NCBI GenBank assembly: GCA_045594705.1 | Contig: JAZNZB010000078.1 | Span: 1-25,381 of the forward strand | Reading direction: 5' to 3' | Source: SVQP01 sp045594705 | Lineage (GTDB): Bacteria; Bacillota; Clostridia; Oscillospirales; CAG-272 | Length of the DNA stretch: 25,381 nt | Part shown: positions 7,501 through 14,016 of the stretch, one piece after another | Numbering within the stretch: the stretch's first letter is position 1 | How the letters are laid out: every line of letters begins with the position of its first letter | Notes under the pieces: model-generated | Told to the model about the DNA's origin: nothing | Database searches by the model: none | The model's input: only the letters and a program-made list of their open reading frames with translations | Position numbers and translations under genes: made by a program

Positions 7501-9855
7501 AATTCGTTGAGAAGAGTCAATATCCGTGATAAGAACGGTCGTGACGTAACCGAGTACTACACCGTTTCCTTTAACTACGGCACGCTGCGCGTCAGCCCGA
7601 TTGAGATCACGCTGGAAACAGGCAGTGAGACCAAGGACGTTTATGACGGAGAGGGGATTTCCGCGCCCTATTACGATATGACCAAGGGTCAGCTGTTGGA
7701 CGGACACATGTTGTATGTGACGTACAGATATGCGGACGGCGTGAGCGACGTGGGCAGGTGGAAGAATGAGCTTGCCACCATTCGCGTGCAGAATGAAAGC
7801 GGCGACGACGTGACCTACATGTACGCCTTTACGGTCAACGCGGGTGTGTTGGAGATTACAAACCCCTATCCGCTTTACATGCAGTCCTTTGACGCACAAA
7901 AGGTGTATGACGGCATGCCCTTGCAAAACAGGGAGTATCAATGCCTGGTGGATCTTATCAAGGGTCATCGTATCACGGGTGTCAACCCCGTCAGCCTTGT
8001 GCGTGTGGGTACAAAGGAAAACAGACTGACGCTGATCATCGTGGACCGCGCAGGACGCGACGTCAGCAGCAATTATGAGTTTATTTACGAGGAAGGCATG
8101 CTTGGCATGCTGACTGTGACGCCAAGAGACTTGTATATCGAGATCGGACACGTAGAGCCGATTTATAACGGCACCACGGTGCTGACTGCACCGCAGGAGC
8201 AGCTGAGGTACGAAGGCCTTGTGTCGGGTGAGATCATCTCACTGTTGGTTGAGGTGGAGTCGCCCGAGATCGGAGAGAAGTATGAGTCGGCACACAGAGC
8301 ACCTCGCATATACAATGCAAGCGGCGAGGACGTGACCAATTGCTACAATATCACGACCAACGGTGAGGATCTGTCCGTCACGGTGCTGCCCGCACCTCTG
8401 ATGCTGTATCTGCCCGACCGTTATTCCAAGGAATACGACGGTGTGGGTCTTGGCGTCGAAGATGTCGGATATCGCCCCATGGGTCTGATTACGGGGCACT
8501 CACTTGAGTACGTTGCCAATGAGACTTCTGCTTTGCCGGGCAGCTATACGCTGAAGTTCTCGGAATACGCGGTGTATAACCGCAACGGCGAGGACGTGTC
8601 GGCCAATTACGAGATCACCGTAAGCTCCTGCGTGGTCACGATCTACAGAAAGTATATCCAGCTGACCTCCGAGAGCGCATCGCGCCACTATAATGGCAAG
8701 GAGCTGGTTTGTCATGAGCTCAAGAAGTACACCATCAAGGGTGGATTTACTGTTGACGTAGTCTTTACAGGTTCGCAAACTGAGGTTGGTAAGAGTCAAA
8801 ACACCTTTGAGGTGACTGTATATGATGCCGAGGGCAATGACGTCACGGCACATTGCAACGTCAATAAGATCTATGGAACGCTGGAGGTTTGGGGTGAGAT
8901 CAAGCTGACGCTGACCTCGGCGGATGCGCTCAAGATCTTTGACGGTATGCCCCTGACCTGCCCCGAGCTGCTGGATTACAAGTTGCCCGACGGATACAGC
9001 TTAGAGGTTGTCTTTACGGGCGAGAGAGTCGAGCCCGGTGAGAGTGAGAATACCTTTGAGGTCATCATCTTGGATGAAAACGGAGAGGATGCGACCGAGA
9101 GCTTTATCATTACCAAGCAATACGGCACGCTGACCGTGCTGGAAAAGGCTTCGGACTTTGAGCTGGTGCTCAGAAGCGAGAGCGCGGAGAAAACGTATGA
9201 CGGCGAGGAGCTGACCTGCCACAAGCTTGCTCCCTACGAGCTGCCCGAGGGATTTTTCCTGGAGGTCACCTTCACAGGCTCGCAGACCGAGATCGGCAAG
9301 AGCGAGAATACCTTCGTGGCGCGTGCGTATAACGAGGCGGGTCAGGAGTTGACGGTCGTATATGAATTCGGCACGCTGGAGGTATCCTTGGACGTGACTG
9401 TCACGGCATATGAAAAGACCTTTACCTACGACGGTACAGAGAAAAACTGCGACCCCGACGACTTCTGGACGCAGGGCTTGCCCGAAGGCTTTTCGGTAAG
9501 CGTGACGTTTGGCGAAGGATTGGTTGTCACGGGTAGTAAGGACGTGGAGATCATGGACGTGCGCGTGTACGATCAAAACGGCAACGACGTGACCGAGATG
9601 TGCAATCTCAAGGTCAAAACAGCCAAGCTGACCGTTCTGCCCAGAACACTGACTGTGTACGTGTATGGCCAGAGCGCAGACAGCATTGCGCCCGTGCAGG
9701 GCACGTTGGTCGAAGGACACACCATGTTTGCCGAGTACGGCGAAGAGGGTGAGTGCTATATTGAGATCACGGATGCGCGCGGCGAGCTGGTGTACAGCAA
9801 TCGAGGCGATTCTCCCGTCAAGTACACGCTGTACGACGTGATCATTCAAAGATAA
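4504..9855 (+). CDS. Giant single-pass surface protein built of YDG/MBG-type repeats
   Basis: 1783 residues. Start ATG at 4504, or the adjacent ATG at 4507, behind GGAG (4494-4497). A basic cytosolic N-terminus (YEKKVRR) precedes one hydrophobic segment at about 22-45, then a degenerate repeat with the sequence APGEYRVRG, seventeen recognisable repeats averaging 88 residues, and a C-terminal partial repeat that ends the protein without a sorting signal or second membrane segment. Predicted topology is a type II membrane protein with a long external fibre. No enzymatic domain is seen. Cysteines occur in several C-terminal repeats (for example CHEL, CPEL, CHKL). Lying 23 bp after the transglutaminase-like gene, it is probably co-transcribed and may be its substrate or structural partner. 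Adhesion or surface scaffolding is the likely role, inferred from the repeat class only. Confidence 0.85.
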   Translation: MMYEAYEKKVRRYVPAAKIFKICVKCAIVLLILAVIVLLGYLVLRGICIGEFALRSETVAFGDKPKYSGFVLFATYECEYARPGGEWSDTQPTAPGEYRVRGVIRKGLFGRRVYSEEGVVVLYQREVTLRPQTKFGASVPYGEDPVYGKHWEISSKLAKGHSVDVAAALRFEYNGHGSITLYVDPASVVIRDRHGNDVTAGYVLRGGEGTVKVKAKQITVAVANTFKNGKPVDITKVYDGKDATTSNYQLSSGNLLEGDRISVVATGEAIDVGRHTNTARVTVTSASGQDRTAYYDIKVDSCKIVIEKRELTVSTPDLTVEYSGQMQYTSQFTIESGSLVSGQRATPVHNSKTGFIDVTNRPTDNKIQLQIVSGSKDVTKNYDITYKFGSLTVKPRTLHLRSQDSQGLIYNGQAQSYPAYSVVDGSLGPGHNVKPKKAATQTVPGSCTNEVEYEIFSVDGKNVTKNYDLRVTYGTLTVAKGAPLQLSLEPLFKTYDAKALTPADYGAETLINVIAGKLFEGDYIEILSTQGSQTDAGESTYSVQYRIVHKEGLGAAVDATDWYASSLSGEGKLTVAKRTLAIKFDPVTTKYHGQAVTAPWPDGYNQLIENYEGKGHEIRFAPNVLDAIVYTKGGQVVSVPVDVGSYTYTIPEEYISVVAKSSGEDRTKNYDFRFEGNTIKIEGVGLSLTAPSASKQYDGTPLSADQLSMHDVGIKWDTMAEYRVSYTLTGSQTDVGTGSVGFTNVVITDSRGRDVTANFEVKITKGTLTVTPIEISVRSSSGSKVYDGKPMDNATQMTLLSGELVPGHVLGGAVNSDYVTDVGTHDNNKVSPKVYSATGQDVTRNYRITVKAGKYTVTQATLHIGAPVVQGEYSAQPYSGTCDATKYAQGLVPGQKVQLAVVSDGIELGVHPMQVTGCGVIDARGRDVSKNYVITYTDGELEIVPRKIVVVTGSSTVRYENAPAVNTTITVGGSGLIEGHSISGVFDHPNGLYEIGSVSNSLRRVNIRDKNGRDVTEYYTVSFNYGTLRVSPIEITLETGSETKDVYDGEGISAPYYDMTKGQLLDGHMLYVTYRYADGVSDVGRWKNELATIRVQNESGDDVTYMYAFTVNAGVLEITNPYPLYMQSFDAQKVYDGMPLQNREYQCLVDLIKGHRITGVNPVSLVRVGTKENRLTLIIVDRAGRDVSSNYEFIYEEGMLGMLTVTPRDLYIEIGHVEPIYNGTTVLTAPQEQLRYEGLVSGEIISLLVEVESPEIGEKYESAHRAPRIYNASGEDVTNCYNITTNGEDLSVTVLPAPLMLYLPDRYSKEYDGVGLGVEDVGYRPMGLITGHSLEYVANETSALPGSYTLKFSEYAVYNRNGEDVSANYEITVSSCVVTIYRKYIQLTSESASRHYNGKELVCHELKKYTIKGGFTVDVVFTGSQTEVGKSQNTFEVTVYDAEGNDVTAHCNVNKIYGTLEVWGEIKLTLTSADALKIFDGMPLTCPELLDYKLPDGYSLEVVFTGERVEPGESENTFEVIILDENGEDATESFIITKQYGTLTVLEKASDFELVLRSESAEKTYDGEELTCHKLAPYELPEGFFLEVTFTGSQTEIGKSENTFVARAYNEAGQELTVVYEFGTLEVSLDVTVTAYEKTFTYDGTEKNCDPDDFWTQGLPEGFSVSVTFGEGLVVTGSKDVEIMDVRVYDQNGNDVTEMCNLKVKTAKLTVLPRTLTVYVYGQSADSIAPVQGTLVEGHTMFAEYGEEGECYIEITDARGELVYSNRGDSPVKYTLYDVIIQR
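5149..9852 (+). repeat. Seventeen YDG/MBG-type repeats plus a partial eighteenth
   Basis: Repeat starts read well from 5149 to 9643, about 264 bp each. Copies starting at 8650, 8896 and 9145 are much more alike than the rest: each has C-x-E/K-L, a K/E-L-P-[DE]-G-[YF] turn or a variant of it, VxFTG and a short 82-83-residue length. They look like recent duplications. The last copy (9643-9852) lacks the KVYDG start and stops in a strand-like YTLYDVIIQR tail. Confidence 0.8.
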
Positions 9856-9871
9856 AGGCAAAAGAATCATT

Positions 9872-9903
9872 GAAAACCCTTGCGCAAGCAAGGGTTTTCT
9901 TCA
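9872..9903 (+). terminator. Intrinsic terminator of the surface-protein operon
   Basis: A perfect 12-bp stem, GAAAACCCTTGC and GCAAGGGTTTTC, closes on the tetraloop GCAA (9884-9887), and the T-rich 3' arm and tail supply the U-tract. It lies 16 bp after the giant gene's stop codon. Confidence 0.85.
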
Positions 9904-9937
9904 TGGTTTTGAATTTCCCCAAGGCGTTCAGATGGCC

Positions 9938-10074
9938 CCTTCCCCTGTGGGGACGGCTTATACAGGTTGCCCGCAGCGATAGGGATTAAAAGACGGGTGA
10001 CATGAAAAGTATTCCTCAAAATGATAAGTCAGCAGAACGGATGCGCGATACAAAGCCGTCCCCACAGGGGAAGG
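9938..10074. repeat. 137-bp MITE-like element with perfect 22-bp inverted ends
   Basis: The 22 bases at 9938-9959 (CCTTCCCCTGTGGGG... to CGGCTT) are exactly reverse-complementary to 10053-10074. The 93-bp interior has no plausible gene. This matches small non-autonomous inverted-repeat elements found between genes in many Clostridia. No clear target-site duplication flanks it, so insertion by transposition is inferred, not shown. It lies between two convergent transcription units. Confidence 0.75.
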
Positions 10075-10078
10075 AGGG

Positions 10079-10103
10079 CTCCCGTAGCGTAGCGTAACGG
10101 GAG
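10079..10103. repeat. Hairpin beside the inverted-repeat element
   Basis: CTCCCGT (10079-10085) and ACGGGAG (10097-10103) form a 7-bp stem around the loop AGCGTAGCGTA, which is itself a short direct repeat (AGCGT twice). It follows the 22-bp inverted end by four bases and may belong to the same repeat family. No gene is seen from 9904 to 10222. Confidence 0.5.
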
Positions 10104-10153
10104 GAAGGGTTTGTGTAAGCAGGTTGGATAAGTCATGGTTTTTCGAATAAGCA

Positions 10154-10185
10154 AAGGGCCAAGTCATTGTTTTGACTCAGCCCTT
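10154..10185. terminator. Probable bidirectional terminator hairpin downstream of ygiQ
   Basis: AAGGGC-ca-AGTCA, loop TTGTTT, TGACT-ca-GCCCTT forms two stacked stems split by a CA/CA mismatch. On the minus strand it lies about 37 nt after the ygiQ stop and is followed by TTTGCTTATT, a weak U-tract. On the plus strand a T7 run follows seven bases later (10193-10199). The convergent arrangement suits a shared terminator. Confidence 0.5.
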
Positions 10186-10222
10186 ATATGAATTTTTTTG
10201 TTCATTCCTCAGCCCTATCGGC

Positions 10223-12241
10223 TTATTTCTTTTTCTTTGGCTTTGCCCAGCCGGCCTTGTAGGTCGGCTTTTTCTTTTCCACCTTTGCCGCGGGTGCCGT
10301 GCTTGATTTGACCGTGGGTCTCGCCAAGGGCTTGCTGCCTGCCTTCGCAGCGGGCTTTTTGCCCTGTGCGGGTTTGCCGCCCTGCGGCTTATTGCCCGAC
10401 TTTGTGCTGCGCGATGCCGTGCTGCCGCCTGCGGGACGTACTAAGCATTCCGCCGAGTAGCCGATCTGATCCTCACGCCCTGCCTTTTGCAAGGCTTCGC
10501 GCACCATGGGTGCGTTTTCGGGACGGTTGTATTGGAGCAGTGCGCGCTGCAGCTGCTTTTCGTGATAATCGGTGGCTACGTATACCTGCTTGCCGTCCAA
10601 AGGGTTGATGCCCGTGTAGTACATGACCGTGGAGGCCGTGCCGGGCGTGGGATAGTAATCCTGCACCTGCTCGGGCGCGTAGTGGTGACGCTTAAGGCAA
10701 AGTGCCAGCTCCACTGCATCAGAGAGCGTCGAGCCGGGATGGCTGGACATCAGGTAGGGCACGAGATATTGCTCCTTGCCAACGGCCGCGCAAAGATCAA
10801 AGTATTTGTCGCGGAACTGCTCGTAAACCGAGAAATCCGGCTTGCCCATGGCGCGAAGCACGGGAGAGGAGCAATGCTCGGGCGCAACCTTGAGCTGACC
10901 CGATACGTGATCCTTGACCAGCTTTTTGAAGAAGGCGTCATCCTTATCAAGCAGCAGATAGTCGAATCGGATGCCTGAGCGGATAAAGACCTTTTTGACG
11001 CGGGGGAGTGACTCAATGCGCGAGAGCAGCTCAATATATTCGGTGTGATCCACCTGCAGATTGGGGCAGGGCTTGGGTGCCAAGCACTTTCTGCCGGGGC
11101 AAACGCCGTCGGTCAGCTGCTTTTGGCAGGCGGGCGCGCGGAAGTTGGCGGTAGGTCCGCCCACGTCGTGAATGTAGCCCTTGAAATCGGGCATTTCGGT
11201 GATCTTTTTGGCTTCTGCCACGCAGCTTTCAATGCTGCGCGAGCGCACTGTGCGACCTTGATGGAAGGCTAGCGCACAGAAGTTGCAGCTGCCAAAGCAG
11301 CCGCGGTTATGCGTGATCGAAAAACGAACCTCTTCAATCCCGGGCACACCGCCGTCCTTTTGATAGGACGGGTGATAAGTGCGGGTGTAGGGCAGTGCGT
11401 AAACCGCGTCCAGCTCATCGCGCTCTAAGGGCTGCATGGGCGGGTTTTGCACCAGCATCTTGCCGTCGTATAATTCACAGATGGCTTTGCCGGTAATGCT
11501 GTCCTGATTTTTGTATTGCACGCCAAAGGCCTTGGCATACGCTGCCTTATCGGTCTTGAGCTCGTTGTAATCAAAGGTAGCGGCTATGGGGAAATGCACC
11601 GTGTCCTCGGGCTTGCCCAGCCATACCGTACCGCGCACGTCGCGGATCTTTTTGACCGGTACACCGCGATCCAGCAGCTGCGCGATGCGCACAAGGATCT
11701 TTTCGCCCATACCGTAGGTCAGAATGTCGGCGCGGCTGTCCACCAAGACAGAGCGGCGCACGCGGTCCTCCCAGTAATCGTAGTGGGCAAAGCGGCGCAG
11801 GGAGGCTTCCAGACCGCCAAGAATGATCGGAATATCACCGTAAGCCTCGCGGATGCGGTTGGAATACACGATGGTCGCGCGGTCGGGGCGCAGACCCATC
11901 TTTCCGCCCGGGGAGTAGTAGTCGTACGTACGCTTTTTCTTGGAAACCGTGTAGTGCGCCACCATGGAGTCAATGTTGCCCGCTGTGACCAAAAAGCCAA
12001 GTCTGGGCTTGCCGAAGGTGCGGAAGGCGTCCGCACTCTTGTAATCGGGCTGCGAGAGAATGGCTACGCGAAAACCGGCATTCTCCAGCACGCGCGAGAT
12101 GATCGAAACGCCAAACGAGGGGTGGTCCACGTAAGCGTCACCCGTGACGTACACGAAATCGGGGGCATCCCAGCCAAGCTCAGCCATCTCGGCTGCGTTC
12201 AGGGGCAAAAATCCTTTGTTTTTGAGTTCTGTTTGTGTCAT
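10223..12241 (-). CDS. ygiQ: YgiQ-family radical SAM protein
   Basis: 672 residues, the usual order of length for this family. The N-terminal part has the family's typical sequence (GGLEASLRRFAHYDYWEDRVRRS), followed by the radical SAM cluster motif Cys315-x3-Cys319-x2-Cys322 in NRGCFGSCNFCALAF. A second cysteine-rich stretch (DGVCPGRKCLAPKPCPNLQ) follows. The last roughly 70 residues are a Lys/Ala/Pro-rich, probably disordered, basic tail ending KKKK, as in other family members. The enzyme should bind a 4Fe-4S cluster and cleave S-adenosylmethionine; its substrate is not established. The start ATG follows ATAGGA. It begins 10 bp after spoVM and is probably the last gene of the long minus-strand operon. 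Confidence 0.93.
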   Translation of the reverse strand: MTQTELKNKGFLPLNAAEMAELGWDAPDFVYVTGDAYVDHPSFGVSIISRVLENAGFRVAILSQPDYKSADAFRTFGKPRLGFLVTAGNIDSMVAHYTVSKKKRTYDYYSPGGKMGLRPDRATIVYSNRIREAYGDIPIILGGLEASLRRFAHYDYWEDRVRRSVLVDSRADILTYGMGEKILVRIAQLLDRGVPVKKIRDVRGTVWLGKPEDTVHFPIAATFDYNELKTDKAAYAKAFGVQYKNQDSITGKAICELYDGKMLVQNPPMQPLERDELDAVYALPYTRTYHPSYQKDGGVPGIEEVRFSITHNRGCFGSCNFCALAFHQGRTVRSRSIESCVAEAKKITEMPDFKGYIHDVGGPTANFRAPACQKQLTDGVCPGRKCLAPKPCPNLQVDHTEYIELLSRIESLPRVKKVFIRSGIRFDYLLLDKDDAFFKKLVKDHVSGQLKVAPEHCSSPVLRAMGKPDFSVYEQFRDKYFDLCAAVGKEQYLVPYLMSSHPGSTLSDAVELALCLKRHHYAPEQVQDYYPTPGTASTVMYYTGINPLDGKQVYVATDYHEKQLQRALLQYNRPENAPMVREALQKAGREDQIGYSAECLVRPAGGSTASRSTKSGNKPQGGKPAQGKKPAAKAGSKPLARPTVKSSTAPAAKVEKKKPTYKAGWAKPKKKK

Positions 12242-12251
12242 TTATGTAGTC

Positions 12252-12329
12252 CTATCGGTTTTTATTCTTGGTGAAAAAACGAATGATCGCGGAAATGAAT
12301 CTGGGGGTCTTGAGCGTCATTACCTTCAT
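12252..12329 (-). CDS. spoVM: SpoVM-like spore coat anchoring peptide (25 aa)
   Basis: A 25-codon gene starting ATG at 12329, behind the strong ribosome binding site GAAAGGAGAGG and ending TAG. The peptide begins MKVMTLKTPRFISAIIRFF and ends in a basic KNKNR tail. B. subtilis SpoVM, as I recall it, begins MKFYTIKLPKFLGGIVRAM, so Met1-Lys2, Thr5, Lys7, Pro9, Arg/Lys10, Phe11, Ile15 and Arg17 line up. SpoVM is an amphipathic helix that recognises the convex forespore membrane and recruits the coat ATPase SpoIVA. Position supports the call: in B. subtilis spoVM directly follows thiN, as here (58-bp gap). It is too short for routine gene finding. It implies the organism sporulates or descends recently from a spore former. 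The alternative, a chance micro-ORF, is unlikely given the RBS, sequence and synteny. Confidence 0.87.
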   Translation of the reverse strand: MKVMTLKTPRFISAIIRFFTKNKNR

Positions 12330-12387
12330 ACGCACCTCTCCTTTCGGCACTTTTTGCTAACAGGATATGATGCGCGGGGCAAAAAGG

Positions 12388-13014
12388 TTACTGCTCGCGC
12401 GATTCTATGACGTAGAGCCCGCCCTTTTTGACCGAGACGAGGGCGCAGTTGCCCGTGATCTCGTTGGAAACGGCAAATTGCAGTCTGCGGTGCACGGGCT
12501 GATTTTTGAGCTCGTACTTGCAGCCCTTGATCGAAACGCCCTTGCAGGTCTCGTCCACGGCGATCAGAGAGAGGTACTTGTATGCGCTGCGGGCAATCAG
12601 ATGACTGGTGGACTTGATGTAATGCGCGCGGTTGTTGCCGTCGGTGATATAGCCGTGAATGTGGCGCGCGTGCAGATCCTGCAGGATCGAGAGGTTGGCA
12701 AGCGTGTGGTCCAGCCTGCCCGAAAGGCCGCCTATGATGATGATCTCGTCCGCGCCGCGCGAGATGGCGGTCTCAATACAGACCTGCGAGTCGGTCAGAT
12801 CCTTTTCGACAGGCAGCTCCACAAGCTCGACGCCCTCGTCGATTTTTTGCTTTGCAAAGGAATCAAAGTCGCCCACCGCAATGTCGATGCGCTCGCCGAG
12901 GCGTTTTGCATTGGCATATCCGCCGTCGGCCGCGATGCGCAGATCCTCGCCCTTGGGGTGCTCGGTAATATTCTCGGGATAAATGCTCCCGCCTACGTAA
13001 ATAAAAGCGCGCAT
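12388..13014 (-). CDS. thiN: Thiamine pyrophosphokinase
   Basis: 208 residues, normal for the family. It transfers pyrophosphate from ATP to thiamine to make thiamine pyrophosphate in the cytosol. Visible motifs are ADGG (29-32), GDFDS (48-52), EKDLTDSQ (70-77, the metal- and ATP-binding acidic motif) and GGLSGRLDH (95-103), followed by a C-terminal beta domain. The start ATG at 13014 follows AAGGAG, which overlaps the rsgA stop codon region 12 bp upstream. In B. subtilis rpe lies between rsgA and thiN; here it does not. Confidence 0.93.
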   Translation of the reverse strand: MRAFIYVGGSIYPENITEHPKGEDLRIAADGGYANAKRLGERIDIAVGDFDSFAKQKIDEGVELVELPVEKDLTDSQVCIETAISRGADEIIIIGGLSGRLDHTLANLSILQDLHARHIHGYITDGNNRAHYIKSTSHLIARSAYKYLSLIAVDETCKGVSIKGCKYELKNQPVHRRLQFAVSNEITGNCALVSVKKGGLYVIESREQ

Positions 13015-13026
13015 ATTGATCTCTCC

Positions 13027-13989
13027 TTAAGTATCCCAATCGTGCTTATTTTTGAGCACGTCGTAAATGGCCACGAAGCTGGCGTGGCGCGAGGGGGGAA
13101 TGACACCCGCCTTGACCGCCTCCAGGATGGCGCAGCCCTGCTCCTTGGTGTGCGAGCACTTGGTAAAGCGGCACTGCCCAAGGTAGGGGGCAAACTCACG
13201 CATGGTCAGGGGCAGATCCTCTTTGGTGAAGAAGTTGAAGCGGGCAAAATCCAGCATGGAAAAGCCGGGGGTGTCTGCTACGTAGCCGCTCTCGGTTTCG
13301 GGCATGCGAAAAAGCTCGACCGTGCGGGTGGTGTGCTTGCCGCGTTCGATCTTGCGGCTGATCTCGCCCGTGGAAAGCCCGAGCGAGGGGAAGAGGGCAT
13401 TGAGCAGCGTGGATTTTCCCACGCCGGACGCGCCTGCAAAGGCAGAGATCCTGCCCTCGCAATGCTCGCGGATATAATCCTTGATCTCATCAATGCCGAA
13501 GGAGTCCTTGCTGCTGGTCATAAAGGTGTCAAAGCCCGCTTTGCGATAAATCTCGTAAAGCTCCTTGGCATAAGAGGGATTTGCGTCGTATTTGGTGATC
13601 ACCACCACAGGGGTGATGTTATGGTGTTCTAAGATACAGATCAGCTTGTCCACCGTCTCCAGCACCGGTGCGGGCTTGGCGGCGGCAAACGAGACGAACA
13701 TGATGTCCAAATTGGCCAGCGGTGGGCGGATGAGCGCGTTCTTGCGCGGTGCGATGTCCGAGATCAGCGCGATCTCGTCGCATGCCCCGTTCTCGTTTTG
13801 CTCAAATTCCAACGAAACGATATCTCCCACCAAGGGCGTCATGTTTTCGTGACGAAAAGCCCCTTTTGCGCGGCAAGGGATGAAAGCTTGCGCATCAAGC
13901 ACTTGGGGCACAGGGGTATTTTCCAGCAGCTTTACTTGGTAAAGACCGCCGACGCCTTTGATGATTCTTCCGCAATGGATCAATTCCAT
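13027..13989 (-). CDS. rsgA: Ribosome small-subunit maturation GTPase RsgA
   Basis: 320 residues with the circularly permuted GTPase order that defines the family. An N-terminal OB-fold is followed by G4 TKYD (132-135), G5 TSSK (158-161), G1 GASGVGKS (186-193), G2 HTTR (219-222) and G3 DTPG (239-242). The C-terminal zinc knuckle uses Cys273, Cys278, His280 and Cys286. RsgA checks late 30S assembly and releases from the subunit on GTP hydrolysis. The start ATG follows AAGGAC. It lies 27 bp after rlmN; in B. subtilis the prpC-prkC phosphatase and kinase pair sits between these two genes, and it is missing here. Confidence 0.95.
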   Translation of the reverse strand: MELIHCGRIIKGVGGLYQVKLLENTPVPQVLDAQAFIPCRAKGAFRHENMTPLVGDIVSLEFEQNENGACDEIALISDIAPRKNALIRPPLANLDIMFVSFAAAKPAPVLETVDKLICILEHHNITPVVVITKYDANPSYAKELYEIYRKAGFDTFMTSSKDSFGIDEIKDYIREHCEGRISAFAGASGVGKSTLLNALFPSLGLSTGEISRKIERGKHTTRTVELFRMPETESGYVADTPGFSMLDFARFNFFTKEDLPLTMREFAPYLGQCRFTKCSHTKEQGCAILEAVKAGVIPPSRHASFVAIYDVLKNKHDWDT

Positions 13990-14016
13990 ATTGTAACCGT
14001 CCTTGAAATGATAAGA

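Noticed and set aside
9958..10167. 69-codon minus-strand open frame between the giant gene and ygiQ
   Set aside because: It runs through the inverted-repeat element and hairpin, has no convincing ribosome binding site or family, and is typical repeat-derived noise.
12330..12387. A sporulation (sigma-E type) promoter ahead of spoVM
   Set aside because: Looked for in the 58-bp gap, but no convincing -10 and -35 pair was found; expression from the operon cannot be separated by sequence alone.
12367..13632. 421-codon plus-strand open frame over thiN and rsgA
   Set aside because: It crosses two genes with clear catalytic motifs on the other strand, and its product has no domain.
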